This document shows, in pieces, positions 40,749 to 50,199 of a DNA stretch of 64,000 nt (positions within the stretch are counted from its first letter, which is position 1; the number at the start of each line of letters is the position of its first letter). The DNA is from Fodinicurvata fenggangensis DSM 21160. GTDB taxonomy: Bacteria > Pseudomonadota > Alphaproteobacteria > Kiloniellales > DSM-21159. The notes beneath the pieces are model-generated. The model did not search any database and was not told where the DNA came from. It was given only the letters and a program-made list of their open reading frames with translations. The translations under genes were made by a program, and so were the position numbers. The stretch covers positions 1-64,000 of the forward strand of contig NZ_JMLV01000003.1 in assembly GCF_000686045.1 (NCBI RefSeq). Reading direction: 5' to 3'.

Positions 40749-42371
40749 TCAGTCTTCCTCATAGGCCGAGAGCGGCGGCATTATACCCTCGCGCAGCAGT
40801 TCAGCCCGTTCAGCCTCGAACTTTTGGAAGGACTGCTCGAGTTCCCACTGTCGATTGGCGCGTTCGTTGGCGTCCAGGAATGCACGACAGCTCTCGCTCA
40901 TGCTGGTGCAGGCGGACACCCGCGCCTGCGTTTCGAAATCCTGCCACAGGCTTTCGCCCGGCAGGAATGCGGATTCCAGGGCTTGGCGTGCAAACTGCTT
41001 CAGGTCGGAATAGTCCAGGTCATAGGTCTCGACCGCGCGCAGGTATTCATGCGTCAGGTCGTTGCGCGAGACTCCTTCATCGTCCGTGGAGAGAACCACC
41101 GGAACGCCGTAACGGCGATAGGTTTGGAAGGGATGATCGCGTCCCTCGACGCCCAGGATCTCGTCGTTGCTGGTCAGGTTGACCTCGACGGTGATCTCTT
41201 CATTTGCCATTTGGCGCAGCAGTCGTTCCGGATTGTTTTCATAGGCGATATCGATGCCGTGGCCGATCCGCGTTGCCCTGGCCGTCTTGATGGCTTGTCG
41301 GATGTGGTCGCTAAGGTCCTTTGGGGGCACGAGGCCCAGAGTCAGTTCTCCGGCATGGAGCGTGACACCGACATCCGGATAGTCTTCGGCCAGGCGCCCG
41401 ATGATCCGCATCTGCTGGTCATAGGTTTTCAGGACCAGATCGTTGTCTTCCGGCGCGACGAGATTGACCGCGACCACACGCGGATCCTGCCGGGCCATCT
41501 CGAAGGCCACCATGCTCTGGGCGAGAACCTCGGCGGGTGGCACCGTGCGCAGGACCTGGGCCACATAGCGCAGGGTGACAGGGCAGTCGCCCTCATCGCC
41601 CAACTGGCAGCCCAAGCTGGCACCGGCCTCACGCTCCATGGCATCCAGATCGGCAATGGATTTCTCGGCCAGCTGCTGGATGCCGGCTTCTCGCAATCGG
41701 CGCTTGCTCTCACGGCTTGCGTCCTTCAGGTCCAGATCCTGTGCAAGAGTGCGTGCCTCGCCGGCCCGGAAGGATTGCATCAGTTCCATGTAGCCGATGT
41801 TCTGCCGGGCATTGCGGGTCGCCACTTCCGCAAGCATGTCCGCCTTGCGTGTGTCGGTGGCCGCATCGAAGCGGAAGAAGGTCGCGAAGAACTGGTCATG
41901 ACCGGATACCTCGGCCAGCGGAGAGTCGCTGCCCGCCGGTGCCGCCACGAAGTTGCGCAGAGACCAGGCATTGATGAGCTGATCGCGTGTGATTTCGCCT
42001 TCGGCCAGGGCGGTCTGCAGCCGTGGCTGTTCGGCAGAGCAGGGCGGTTCGGCTAGCTGAGCGCGCTCCACAATGATGCAGAGGCCGTCTTTCAGGGCCC
42101 AGTCAACATAGCTCTCTGCATAGACAGCGCCGCTCAGGTGATTGTGCAGGTCCCCGCCCTTGGGCATGGCCTGCAGGAACATGCGCAGATCCACGGGATG
42201 TTCGCGCAGTTGTTCGAAGACGCGGGCGGTCAGAGCCGCATCTTCCGTTTCATGCGTCGGCTCACTTTCGGACAGGCTGGCACAGGCAGCCGTCAGGGAC
42301 AGGGCTGCGCCGGCCATCAGCAGGGTCAACTGTCGGGACAGCAGTTCTTTCGAAAACAATCGCTTCGTCAT
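40749..42371 (-). CDS. Adenosine-deaminase-family lipoprotein
   Basis: This 540-residue protein has a lipoprotein signal (LTLLMAGAALSLTAAC, lipid-attached C30) and a metal-dependent amidohydrolase domain of the adenosine deaminase superfamily. The zinc ligands are in GGDLHNHLSGAVYAESY, the substrate and catalytic parts in VTLHAGELTLG and RIGHGIDIAYE, and the metal aspartate in VLSTDDEGVSRNDL. Its length, with long insertions, is closer to secreted ADGF/CECR1-like enzymes than to cytoplasmic Add. It should deaminate a purine or related compound at the periplasmic face. It is the last gene of the iclR-ggt-ada minus-strand set, which makes another amidohydrolase substrate possible. Confidence 0.85.
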   Translation of the reverse strand: MTKRLFSKELLSRQLTLLMAGAALSLTAACASLSESEPTHETEDAALTARVFEQLREHPVDLRMFLQAMPKGGDLHNHLSGAVYAESYVDWALKDGLCIIVERAQLAEPPCSAEQPRLQTALAEGEITRDQLINAWSLRNFVAAPAGSDSPLAEVSGHDQFFATFFRFDAATDTRKADMLAEVATRNARQNIGYMELMQSFRAGEARTLAQDLDLKDASRESKRRLREAGIQQLAEKSIADLDAMEREAGASLGCQLGDEGDCPVTLRYVAQVLRTVPPAEVLAQSMVAFEMARQDPRVVAVNLVAPEDNDLVLKTYDQQMRIIGRLAEDYPDVGVTLHAGELTLGLVPPKDLSDHIRQAIKTARATRIGHGIDIAYENNPERLLRQMANEEITVEVNLTSNDEILGVEGRDHPFQTYRRYGVPVVLSTDDEGVSRNDLTHEYLRAVETYDLDYSDLKQFARQALESAFLPGESLWQDFETQARVSACTSMSESCRAFLDANERANRQWELEQSFQKFEAERAELLREGIMPPLSAYEED

Positions 42372-42453
42372 GGAGGGTTGGTTCCGCTTCCTTAATTACT
42401 CGGGTGTGCAGGCGCAGATTGCCCAAAGCCTACAGCGCGGTCCAGTGGGGCCG

Positions 42454-44028
42454 TCACTGTGCTTCCGCAATGCTGTCGCCCCAGGCGGACATGATTTCGG
42501 TGCAGCCCATGTTCTGATCGCCTTCGCGCAGGACGGCAACAGGACAGGCATAGGCAAAGGGGAAGGCCGTGCGCGGTGCTGTGATAATCTTGTGCTTCTG
42601 GCGCAGGGCATCGATCCAGGACGGCTCGAGGCTTTCGTCCGCCACCACCAGGTCCTGTCCGGAAACATCGATCCGCGGATGGTGGAAGCTGTCTTCCAGC
42701 GACAGCCCATGGTCCACCATCAGGGAGGAAAGCTGGGCGACGGCCGATACGATCTTGCGTCCTCCCGAGGCGCCAATGGCAAAACGCCGGTTTCCCTGCT
42801 CGCCGATCACCGGGCAGATGTTCATGAGGCAGCGCTTGTCCGGCCCCAGGGAGTTCGGACGGCCCTGTTCGGGATCGAACCACATGATGCCATTGTTCAT
42901 CAGCAAGCCGGTCGAGCCCGACACTGTACGCGACCCGAAGATGGAAAGGAGCGTCTGGGTCTGGGCCACCATGTTGCCGTGCCGGTCAACGACGGAGAAA
43001 TGGGTGGTGCAGCCCGGCGCATCCTTGGGTTCCTCATGGTCGCCCATGGTGTTGAAGCGTTTCTCGTACGCCTGTTTGAGGGCTTCGGCATAGGCCGCAA
43101 AGCTGTCCGCCGTGGGTGCGCCGCCGGCGGCATGCCGCTGGGAAAGCACTTCGAATGCGTCACGAAACGTGGGTCCGGCTGTCATGTAAGGGGTGACATG
43201 AAAGTGGGAGTCCCTGTACGCGAAGCTCAGCGGGGACTCGAAGGCGGCCTGATAGGTGCGCAGGTCTTCCATCGACAGGCAGCCGCCCTTGGCTTGGATG
43301 TCCGCGACCATCGCTTCGGCAATGTCGCCCTCGTAGAATTCACGGGCACCTTTCTCAGCCAGCCGGGACAGGGTGTCCGCCATCTTCGGATTTGGAATGC
43401 GCTTGTCTTCCAGGCTGGTCCATCCGGCGATCGTGGGCCATTGACCATCCTCCAGGAACAGGGCCGCTGCATCGGGATCCTGCGCCAGGCTGCGCGTGGC
43501 TGAAGCGATGATCAGGGCTGCATACCAGTCCACCTGCAGGCCCTTGCGCGCCAACTCCACGGAGGGTGCAATGAGGTCCCGCCAGGGCATGCGACCGAAG
43601 CGCTCGTGCGCCTTGCCGACACCATCGATCAGGCCCGGAACGGCGACGGCTGTCGCCCCCTGTATGTTCCGGTCTTCCATGACCGCTTCCCAGGGAAAGA
43701 GATCACTGGCCTTCCCGGTGCCGGAAAGAGGGTAGTCAGCCGGGTCGAGAGCGCCGGGGGAACGCATGCCATAGTTGAGGGAGTGTGCGCGCCCTTCATC
43801 TGCTCGCCAGAGCATCATGGCGCCGCCACCAGCCGGACCGCTCATCCAGGGCTCCAGGACGCCCAAAGCAAAGGACGTGGCAACCGCCGCGTCCACGGCA
43901 TCACCGCCTTCGGCCAGAACCTCTGCACCAACGCGCGCTGCCTGGCTGTGCTGTGCCGAGACAACGCCACCCTTGGTTTTAATGACGCTCTTGCGGACCT
44001 GCTGTGTGGTGGAAAGGTTCATGCTCAA
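42454..44028 (-). CDS. Gamma-glutamyltransferase-family Ntn hydrolase
   Basis: This protein of about 524 residues has the gamma-glutamyltranspeptidase fold: VVSAQHSQAARVGAEVLAEG, GGNAVDAAV-like DAVDAAVATSFALGVLEP, the GPAGGGAMML oxyanion region, and the autoprocessing nucleophile in GCTTHFSVVDRHGNMVAQTQ (second Thr, near residue 345). The later SGGRKIVSAVAQL takes the place of the usual GSPGG-type segment. No signal peptide is seen, so it is probably cytoplasmic, unlike classic GGT. The start may be TTG at 44028 (GAGGA nine bases upstream) or ATG at 44022. It follows the IclR regulator gene by 59 bases. Likely activity is hydrolysis of a gamma-glutamyl or acyl amide. Confidence 0.88.
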   Translation of the reverse strand: MSMNLSTTQQVRKSVIKTKGGVVSAQHSQAARVGAEVLAEGGDAVDAAVATSFALGVLEPWMSGPAGGGAMMLWRADEGRAHSLNYGMRSPGALDPADYPLSGTGKASDLFPWEAVMEDRNIQGATAVAVPGLIDGVGKAHERFGRMPWRDLIAPSVELARKGLQVDWYAALIIASATRSLAQDPDAAALFLEDGQWPTIAGWTSLEDKRIPNPKMADTLSRLAEKGAREFYEGDIAEAMVADIQAKGGCLSMEDLRTYQAAFESPLSFAYRDSHFHVTPYMTAGPTFRDAFEVLSQRHAAGGAPTADSFAAYAEALKQAYEKRFNTMGDHEEPKDAPGCTTHFSVVDRHGNMVAQTQTLLSIFGSRTVSGSTGLLMNNGIMWFDPEQGRPNSLGPDKRCLMNICPVIGEQGNRRFAIGASGGRKIVSAVAQLSSLMVDHGLSLEDSFHHPRIDVSGQDLVVADESLEPSWIDALRQKHKIITAPRTAFPFAYACPVAVLREGDQNMGCTEIMSAWGDSIAEAQ

Positions 44029-44087
44029 GGTTCTGTTTCCTCTTCTTCTGTTGTCCTGAAGGTCTTCTGCTCCGTTGGAGTCCCGCT

Positions 44088-44897
44088 TCAGCGGGTGATA
44101 TCCATTGCGGCTTCCGAAATGAGCGGGGCGAAGCGGGTGACGAAATCCTCCGGCTTCCAGTCACTCAGGGAGCCGGCCAGATGAATCGCGCCCGCTGGTT
44201 TGCCATCAGGGCCGGGCAGGGCGACTCCGATGGCAATCTCGCCGATCAGTATCTCCTCCAGGGTCAACGCATAGCCCTTGTCCCGCGCCTCGGCCACCTT
44301 GTCCCGGATGGTGGCCGGTTCTGTCAGGGTTCTGGGAGTGAGGGGAGTCCTGTCCGAGCGATCGATGATATCGTCCACCTCGCTGCTTTCGAGTTGCGAG
44401 AGTATCGCGCGCCCTCCGGAGGAACAGTAGGTGGGCACGCTGTGTCCCACCAGGGTTGCATGAAAGGTCTCGCGCTTGCTCTGCATGCGGGCGGCATAGA
44501 CAACACGCAGGTCGTCGAAAAGACTGAGGTCGACGCGCTCACGGACATTCCGGCGCAGTTCAAGCAGCACCGGCGTGGCGCGACGGACAAGCGGATTCAA
44601 ACGCAGGTAATCCAGTGTGTGGTCCAGGATGCGTATGTCCGGCAGGAAGCCCCGGCCATGTTCATCACGGCGGATGTAGCCGAGTCTTCGCAGAGTGTGT
44701 ACGATGCGTTGCGCTGCGGAGCGGTCGATTTGAGCGGATTGGGCGATTTCTGATAAGCTTAATGGCTGTTCGCTCTTGTGAAAGGCTGAGAGCACGTCGA
44801 GAGCGCGGCCTATGGAGCGTGTGAACAGGGGATCTTCCAGATGTTCCTTCTGGCTGCCCGTTGTATCTGAACCCGGCCTCAAGAGACTTCGCACCAT
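44088..44897 (-). CDS. IclR-family transcriptional regulator
   Basis: This 269-residue regulator has an N-terminal winged HTH (about 25-85: SIGRALDVLSAFHKSEQPLS and IDRSAAQRIVHTLRRLGYI) and a C-terminal IclR effector domain (GHSVPTYCSSGGRAILSQLE, LEEILIGEIAIGVALPGPDG). It is divergent from the M81 peptidase and dipeptide transporter genes and is followed by ggt and the deaminase-like gene on its own strand. The palindrome at 44960-44976 lies in the intergenic space. It very probably controls both arms. Confidence 0.92.
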   Translation of the reverse strand: MVRSLLRPGSDTTGSQKEHLEDPLFTRSIGRALDVLSAFHKSEQPLSLSEIAQSAQIDRSAAQRIVHTLRRLGYIRRDEHGRGFLPDIRILDHTLDYLRLNPLVRRATPVLLELRRNVRERVDLSLFDDLRVVYAARMQSKRETFHATLVGHSVPTYCSSGGRAILSQLESSEVDDIIDRSDRTPLTPRTLTEPATIRDKVAEARDKGYALTLEEILIGEIAIGVALPGPDGKPAGAIHLAGSLSDWKPEDFVTRFAPLISEAAMDITR

Positions 44898-44959
44898 TTG
44901 TCCGCTCGCGCTGTTGACAACAAGTGAATGATGAATTTAACGTGACAGGCAATGCAAGC

Positions 44960-44976
44960 GTATCGTTCAGCGATAC
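44960..44976. promoter_or_regulatory. IclR-type operator candidate
   Basis: GTATCG-TTCAG-CGATAC is a perfect inverted repeat in the 154-base gap between the divergent IclR gene and the M81 peptidase gene. Length and spacing fit IclR-family operators. An A/T-rich stretch (AAAAATAATTTTTATTTG) follows immediately and may contain the promoter of the plus-strand operon. Confidence 0.5.
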
Positions 44977-45051
44977 AGAAAAATAATTTTTATTTGATTT
45001 TCGGATCGATTCCCTGAATCAAATGGTGGAAGACAGGGAGATGGGAAGGCC

Positions 45052-46578
45052 ATGGGAAGCCGTGTTGCCATAGGCGGGCTATTACACGAAACGAATACCT
45101 TTGCTCCCACAAAAGCGGATTATGCAGCTTTCGAGCAGGGGGGCGGCTATATCCCGATGACGCGTGGCACGCGTCTGTTCGATGTAGCGAAAGGCATAAA
45201 CCTGGGGGTGTCCGGGGCCATGGCACATGGCCGCGAAGCTGGCTGGGAGATGATACCGACTCTCTGGGCCGGTGCCATCCCTTCTGCCCAGGTAACCCGG
45301 GATGCCTTTGAAACCATTGTTTCCGAAATCGTTGAGGGTATCACCTCGGCCGGCGAGCTTGATGGGGTCTACCTGGACCTGCATGGGGCCATGGTCTGCG
45401 AGCATCTGGACGATGGTGAGGGCGAACTGCTCCAGCGTGTTCGCGCTGCTGTCGGGGACGCTGTTCCCATTGCGGCCAGCCTGGACCTGCACGGCAACAT
45501 CACGGAAAAGATGATGGCTGCAGCCGATGTCCTGGTCGGCTTTCGCACCTATCCCCATATCGACATGGCCCGGACCGGTGAGCGCGCCGCCCAGCAATTG
45601 ACGAAGATCATGTCCGAAGGCCGCCGTCCGGCAAAGGCCATGCGGCGGCTGCCCTATCTGGTGCCGATTCCCTGGCAATGCACGGACCTTCAGCCCGGCA
45701 AGCGCCTCTATGGCCTGGTGGGTGAGCTCGAGCAGGGAGATGTCTCAAGCACTTCGCTGTTCATGGGGTTCCCCGCCGCCGACTTTCCGGAGTGCGGCCC
45801 CACGGCGCTGGCCTTTGCCGATAGCCAGCAGGCAGCGGATGCGGCAGCTGATCGTATTGCCGAGGCCTACAGGCAGGCCGAGCCGGAATATGCGGGCACA
45901 GCCTATGAAGCGGCCGACGGTGTGGCAAAAGCCCGTGAATTGCTGGCACAGGGCGTTCCGCGCCCGATCGTTCTGGCCGATACCCAGGACAATCCGGGTG
46001 CCGGCGGCGATTCCAACACGACGGGCATGCTGCGGGCCCTGGTCGAGGCTGCCGTGCCGGATGCGGCCGTCGGCCTGATCGTCGACCCGGAGTCGGCGGC
46101 CCAGGCCCATTCAGCCGGCGAGGGGTGTGAGGTCGAACTGGCGCTGGGCGGAAAGTCGAACGTCCCGGGCGACAGCCCCTATACGGCGCGCTTTGTCGTG
46201 GAAAAGCTTTCCGACGGCCGTTTCACAGCGCCGGGGCCCTTCTATGGCGGCGCACATATGGATTTGGGGCCTTCGGCCTGTCTCCGGATCGGTGGGGTCC
46301 GCGTCGTGGTCTCCACCCACAAGGCACAGATGGCGGATCGGGAGATGTTCCGCTTCGCTGGAATCGAACCCGAGGAAACGGATATCCTCGTGGTCAAGAG
46401 TTCAACACACTTCCGGGCCGATTTCGCGCCGGTCGCAGGGCAAATTCTGGTTTGCGTCGCGCCGGGGCCCATGGCCATCGATCCGGCCTCGCTGCCGTGG
46501 CGGCGATTGACGCCGGGGCTTCGGCTTTCGCCCATGGGCCCGGAATACAGAATGCAGGGTGCTGAAGGCGTGGGTTAA
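45052..46578 (+). CDS. M81-family metallopeptidase (MlrC-type)
   Basis: This 508-residue protein belongs to the MlrC/DUF1485 family (MEROPS M81): IGGLLHETNTFAPTKADY with the HETN motif at the N-terminus, GVYLDLHGAMVCEHLDD, ASLDLHGNITEKM, and DTQDNPGAGGDSNTTGMLRA. The conserved Asp/His residues of these segments are the zinc ligands in MlrC, the microcystin-degradation enzyme that cuts the linear product at an Adda-linked bond. The family is common in genomes with no link to microcystin. Here it precedes a dipeptide-type importer, an M20 enzyme and an amidase, which suggests attack on an unusual peptide or amide. GGAAGG is placed just before the ATG. Confidence 0.88.
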   Translation: MGSRVAIGGLLHETNTFAPTKADYAAFEQGGGYIPMTRGTRLFDVAKGINLGVSGAMAHGREAGWEMIPTLWAGAIPSAQVTRDAFETIVSEIVEGITSAGELDGVYLDLHGAMVCEHLDDGEGELLQRVRAAVGDAVPIAASLDLHGNITEKMMAAADVLVGFRTYPHIDMARTGERAAQQLTKIMSEGRRPAKAMRRLPYLVPIPWQCTDLQPGKRLYGLVGELEQGDVSSTSLFMGFPAADFPECGPTALAFADSQQAADAAADRIAEAYRQAEPEYAGTAYEAADGVAKARELLAQGVPRPIVLADTQDNPGAGGDSNTTGMLRALVEAAVPDAAVGLIVDPESAAQAHSAGEGCEVELALGGKSNVPGDSPYTARFVVEKLSDGRFTAPGPFYGGAHMDLGPSACLRIGGVRVVVSTHKAQMADREMFRFAGIEPEETDILVVKSSTHFRADFAPVAGQILVCVAPGPMAIDPASLPWRRLTPGLRLSPMGPEYRMQGAEGVG

Positions 46579-46660
46579 CACCCGGCCGGCCCTGTACCGT
46601 CGAGACGATATGTCTCCAACAAGAGTATATTTTACCTGAAAACCAGCAGAGAGGTACATT

Positions 46661-48277
46661 ATGACAGAACATTTCAAAGCCAGGACCGGGCGCATGGCCC
46701 GGCGCGGCGGCTTTGCAGCCGCGGCGCTGATGGCCATGACCATGCTGACACCGGCGAGCTCCGTCGCCCAGGACGAGCAAGAGACCATTACAGGTGTCAT
46801 GCACTCCGGCCTGCGTGTGCTGGACCCGATCATCACCACAGCCCACATCACCCGCAACCACGGTTACATGATCTATGACGTCCTGCTGGCTCAGGACGAG
46901 GACTTCCAGCCGCATCCGCAGATGGCCGACTGGGAAGTCTCGGATGACAACTTGGTTTACACCTTTACCCTGCGCGATGGGCTGAAGTTCCACGACGGTG
47001 AGCCTGTGACAGCCGAGGACGTTGTTGCATCGCTCGAGCGTTGGGGCGAGGTCGATTCCGGTGGCCAGCAGATCTTCGACGTGACCGACAGCCTGGAAGC
47101 CACGGACGAGAAGACGGTGACCTGGACGCTCAGCGAGCCCTTCCCGCCGATGCTTCAGGTTCTCTCCAAGCAGTCGGCACGTCCAGCCTTCATCATGCCG
47201 AAGCGTGTTGCCGAAACGCCGTCAGATACCTCCATTGACGAGTATGTCGGTTCCGGTCCTTTCGTCTTCAACGAGGACGAGTTCGATCCCGGACAGAAGG
47301 TTGTTTACGACAAGTTCGAGGATTATGTCCCGCGCGATGAAGAAGCGAACTGGATGGCCGGCGGCAAGGAGGTCAACGTCGATCGGGTCGAGTGGGTCAG
47401 CATGTCCGACATGATGACATCGGTGAACGCGCTTGCCGAAGGCGAGATCGACTATATCGAGCAGGTCGAAGTCGACCTTCTGCCGATCCTTGATGCGAAC
47501 GAGAATGTGACCGTCGAACGCCGCGATCCGCTTGGTTACCAGACCATCGGACGCATGAACTTCAAGCATCCGCCGTTCGACAACCAGAAAATCCGTCAGG
47601 CGGCCCTGCTGGCGCTCAGCCAGGAGGATGTCCTGGGCACCATGATCGGCAATCCGGATTACTATGAGCTCTGTGGGTCCGTCTTCGGTTGTGGAACGCC
47701 GCTTGAGGACGAAACCGGGGCCGAGAGCCTGTTGGAAGGCGGAGATCCCGAAGCGGCCCAGGCCCTTCTGGACGAAGCCGGTTATGACGGCACGCCGATC
47801 GTGCTGATGCAGCCGACGGACGTTGCCAGCCTGGATGACCAGCCGGTGGTTGCGGCTCAGGCCTTCCGCGAGGCTGGCTTCGAGGTCGACATGCAGCCGA
47901 TGGACTGGCAGAGCGTTGTCAGCCGCCGTGCCAGCATGGATCCGCCGGATGAAGGTGGCTGGAACATCTTCTTCACCAACTGGCAGCTGCCAGAGGTCGC
48001 CGATCCGCTGATCAACCCCATGCTGAACTCCCGCGGTGATTCCGCCTGGTTCGGCTGGCCGGACGATGAGCACATGGAGGATCTGCGCTCTCAGTATGTC
48101 GATGCCAAGACCGAGGACGAGCGCAAGGAAATCGCGAGCGAAATCCAGGCTTATGCCCTGGAAACGGTGAACTATATCCCGCTGGGGCAGTACTTTATGC
48201 CGCAGGCTCGCCGCAACAATGTTGTGGACATGATTCCTTCGCCGGTTCCGGTCTTCTGGAACATCGACAAGGAGTAA
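46661..48277 (+). CDS. ABC transporter substrate-binding protein, peptide type (SBP_bac_5)
   Basis: This 538-residue periplasmic binding protein of the DppA/OppA/NikA family has a signal peptide in the first 36 residues (basic start, GGFAAAALMAMTMLTPASSV, then AQDEQ). The conserved domain-I signature is DWEVSDDNLVYTFTLRDGLK followed by FHDGEPVTAEDVVASLERW. GAGAGG lies just before the start. Its ligand is probably a small peptide or peptide-like compound. A strong hairpin (48294-48329) follows, separating it from the permease genes. Confidence 0.92.
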   Translation: MTEHFKARTGRMARRGGFAAAALMAMTMLTPASSVAQDEQETITGVMHSGLRVLDPIITTAHITRNHGYMIYDVLLAQDEDFQPHPQMADWEVSDDNLVYTFTLRDGLKFHDGEPVTAEDVVASLERWGEVDSGGQQIFDVTDSLEATDEKTVTWTLSEPFPPMLQVLSKQSARPAFIMPKRVAETPSDTSIDEYVGSGPFVFNEDEFDPGQKVVYDKFEDYVPRDEEANWMAGGKEVNVDRVEWVSMSDMMTSVNALAEGEIDYIEQVEVDLLPILDANENVTVERRDPLGYQTIGRMNFKHPPFDNQKIRQAALLALSQEDVLGTMIGNPDYYELCGSVFGCGTPLEDETGAESLLEGGDPEAAQALLDEAGYDGTPIVLMQPTDVASLDDQPVVAAQAFREAGFEVDMQPMDWQSVVSRRASMDPPDEGGWNIFFTNWQLPEVADPLINPMLNSRGDSAWFGWPDDEHMEDLRSQYVDAKTEDERKEIASEIQAYALETVNYIPLGQYFMPQARRNNVVDMIPSPVPVFWNIDKE

Positions 48278-48293
48278 CTGCCTAGCTTCGTTT

Positions 48294-48329
48294 CGGACGG
48301 GTGGTGCCAATGACTGCATCACCCGTCCG
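48294..48329 (+). other. Stem-loop between binding-protein and permease genes
   Basis: The perfect 10-bp arms CGGACGGGTG and CACCCGTCCG extend inwards by a few more pairs, and ATTTCGTTT follows. The hairpin begins 17 bases after the binding-protein stop. It could be a leaky terminator or an mRNA stabiliser giving more binding protein than permease. The same arrangement occurs at 4544-4570 in the other ABC operon. Confidence 0.65.
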
Positions 48330-48370
48330 ATTTCGTTTGAACCAGGCACATCACAGAGAAAGAGCCCAAG

Positions 48371-49312
48371 ATGCTTGGCTACATTATTCGGCGCATCCTG
48401 GCGGTCATTCCCGTCATGCTGATTGTTGCAATCTTCGTTTTCCTGATGCTCCGTCTTTCTCCGGGCGATCCTGCGGCCATCCTGGCCGGCGATTCCGCGA
48501 CCGCGGCGCAGATCGAGAAGATTCGAACGGAACTTGGCCTGAACGATCCGCTTCACATCCAGTTCATTACCTGGATGGGGCAGTTGCTTCAGGGGGATCT
48601 CGGTACATCCCTGATCTCGAAGACGGGTGTGGTCGACATGATTGCAAACCGGATCAATCCGACCATCAACCTTGCCCTAATGACGATCATCATCTCGGTC
48701 CTGTTGGCTGTGCCGATGGGCGTGGCGGCGGCCTGGAGGCATCGCACCTGGGTTGATTATCTGGTCATGAGCTTCTCGGTCCTGGGCTTCTCGATCCCGG
48801 TTTTCGTGATCGGTTATATTTTCATGGCCATTTTTGCGCTGGGGCTGGGGTGGTTCCCGGTTCAGGGCTATCGCGCACCGACGGAAGATTTCTTCGGATT
48901 TCTATTAAGGGCCATTTTGCCCTCGCTGACCCTGGCCACAATCTATGTGGCCCTGATAGCGCGCATGACGCGCGCCAGCATGCTCGAGGTTCTGGGCGAA
49001 GACTACATACGGACGGCGCGTGCCAAGGGTGTGAAGGAGAATTCCGTGCTTTTCCGTCATGCCCTGCGGAATGCGGCCGTCCCGATCATGACCATCATCG
49101 GCATCGGCTTCGCGCTCCTGATCGGCGGCGTGGTCGTAACCGAAAGCGTGTTCAACATTCCAGGGATTGGGCGTCTGACGGTCGATGCAATCCTGGCGCG
49201 GGACTACCCCGTGATACAGGCCATCATCCTTTTGACGGCAGGCATCTATGTGCTGATCAACCTGTTGATCGACCTGTCCTATACCCTGCTTGACCCGAGG
49301 ATTCGCTACTGA
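48371..49312 (+). CDS. ABC transporter permease, DppB-like
   Basis: This 313-residue permease has about six membrane segments. The N-terminus MLGYIIRRILAVIPVMLIVA and LRLSPGDPAAIL are the classic DppB/OppB start. The EAA loop is DYIRTARAKGVKENSVLFRH (about residues 211-230), and GVVVTESVFNIPGIGRLTVD is near the end. It forms the channel with the following gene, whose start overlaps its stop by one base. Confidence 0.94.
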   Translation: MLGYIIRRILAVIPVMLIVAIFVFLMLRLSPGDPAAILAGDSATAAQIEKIRTELGLNDPLHIQFITWMGQLLQGDLGTSLISKTGVVDMIANRINPTINLALMTIIISVLLAVPMGVAAAWRHRTWVDYLVMSFSVLGFSIPVFVIGYIFMAIFALGLGWFPVQGYRAPTEDFFGFLLRAILPSLTLATIYVALIARMTRASMLEVLGEDYIRTARAKGVKENSVLFRHALRNAAVPIMTIIGIGFALLIGGVVVTESVFNIPGIGRLTVDAILARDYPVIQAIILLTAGIYVLINLLIDLSYTLLDPRIRY

Positions 49313-50196
49313 TGGCAAAAACTGCACAACCCGTTTCCGCCTCGCAATGGTTTCTCGGTGCCTTGTCGCTCCCGCGCAAGTGGCGAGTCGGCCCGGGGCC
49401 CATAATCGCTGCCATCGTGCTGACGGTTATCGTCCTTTCGGCGATATTCGCACCCTATTACGTGCCCTTCGATCCCATGCACATGGAGTCCACTAAGCGT
49501 CTTCAGCCCCCCGGGGGTGAGTACATCCTGGGCACCGATCCCTTTGGCCGTGACATGTTCAGCCGCGTTGTCACAGGCGGACGCATATCCCTGCTGATCG
49601 GTATAGGGGCCGCGGTCATCAGTGTCTTTTTTGGCCTTCTGATCGGACTGGTCGCCGGCTTCTTCCGCATGGCTGACGCCATCATCATGCGAATCATGGA
49701 CAGCCTGATGTCCATTCCGGCCATCCTTCTGGCGATTGCCCTGGTTTCCCTGAGCGGTGCCAGCGTTGGGTCGGTGATCATTGCGATTACCATCCCGGAA
49801 ATTCCACGCGTGGTGCGCCTGGTGCGTTCCGTCGTCTTGAGTGCGCGTGAGGAACCATACGTGGAGGCGGCAACGGCCTTGGGGTCCAGCATGCCCAAGA
49901 TTCTGACAAAACACCTGATGCCCAACACCATGGCGCCTCTGATTGTTCAGGGGACCTATATCTGTGCTTCTGCGATCCTGATCGAGGCCATCCTGTCTTT
50001 CCTGGGTGCCGGTGTCAGTACCGAGACGCCAACCTGGGGCAATATCATGGCCGAGGGACGTGATTACTTCCAGATCAATCCCGGGCTGATCTTCTGGCCG
50101 GGACTGATGCTCTCGCTCTGCATCCTCTCGATCAATCTCATTGGTGACACAGCGCGCGATCTGCTGGATCCGCGCCTGAAGAAACGGGAAGCCTGA
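49312..50196 (+). CDS. ABC transporter permease, DppC-like
   Basis: This 294-residue permease has the DppC/OppC pattern: YILGTDPFGRDMFSRVVTGG in the early loop, the EAA motif EEPYVEAATALGSSMPKILT (about 183-202), and ILSFLGAGVSTETPTWGNIM near the C-terminal membrane segments. The C-terminal LIGDTARDLLDPRLKKRE is also typical. The next gene follows three bases later. Confidence 0.94.
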   Translation: MAKTAQPVSASQWFLGALSLPRKWRVGPGPIIAAIVLTVIVLSAIFAPYYVPFDPMHMESTKRLQPPGGEYILGTDPFGRDMFSRVVTGGRISLLIGIGAAVISVFFGLLIGLVAGFFRMADAIIMRIMDSLMSIPAILLAIALVSLSGASVGSVIIAITIPEIPRVVRLVRSVVLSAREEPYVEAATALGSSMPKILTKHLMPNTMAPLIVQGTYICASAILIEAILSFLGAGVSTETPTWGNIMAEGRDYFQINPGLIFWPGLMLSLCILSINLIGDTARDLLDPRLKKREA

Positions 50197-50199
50197 TAC

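Noticed and set aside
45052-46578. Microcystin degradation gene cluster
   Set aside because: Only an MlrC-family protein is present; no MlrA, MlrB or MlrD homologue was seen, and M81 proteins are widespread in genomes with no microcystin link.
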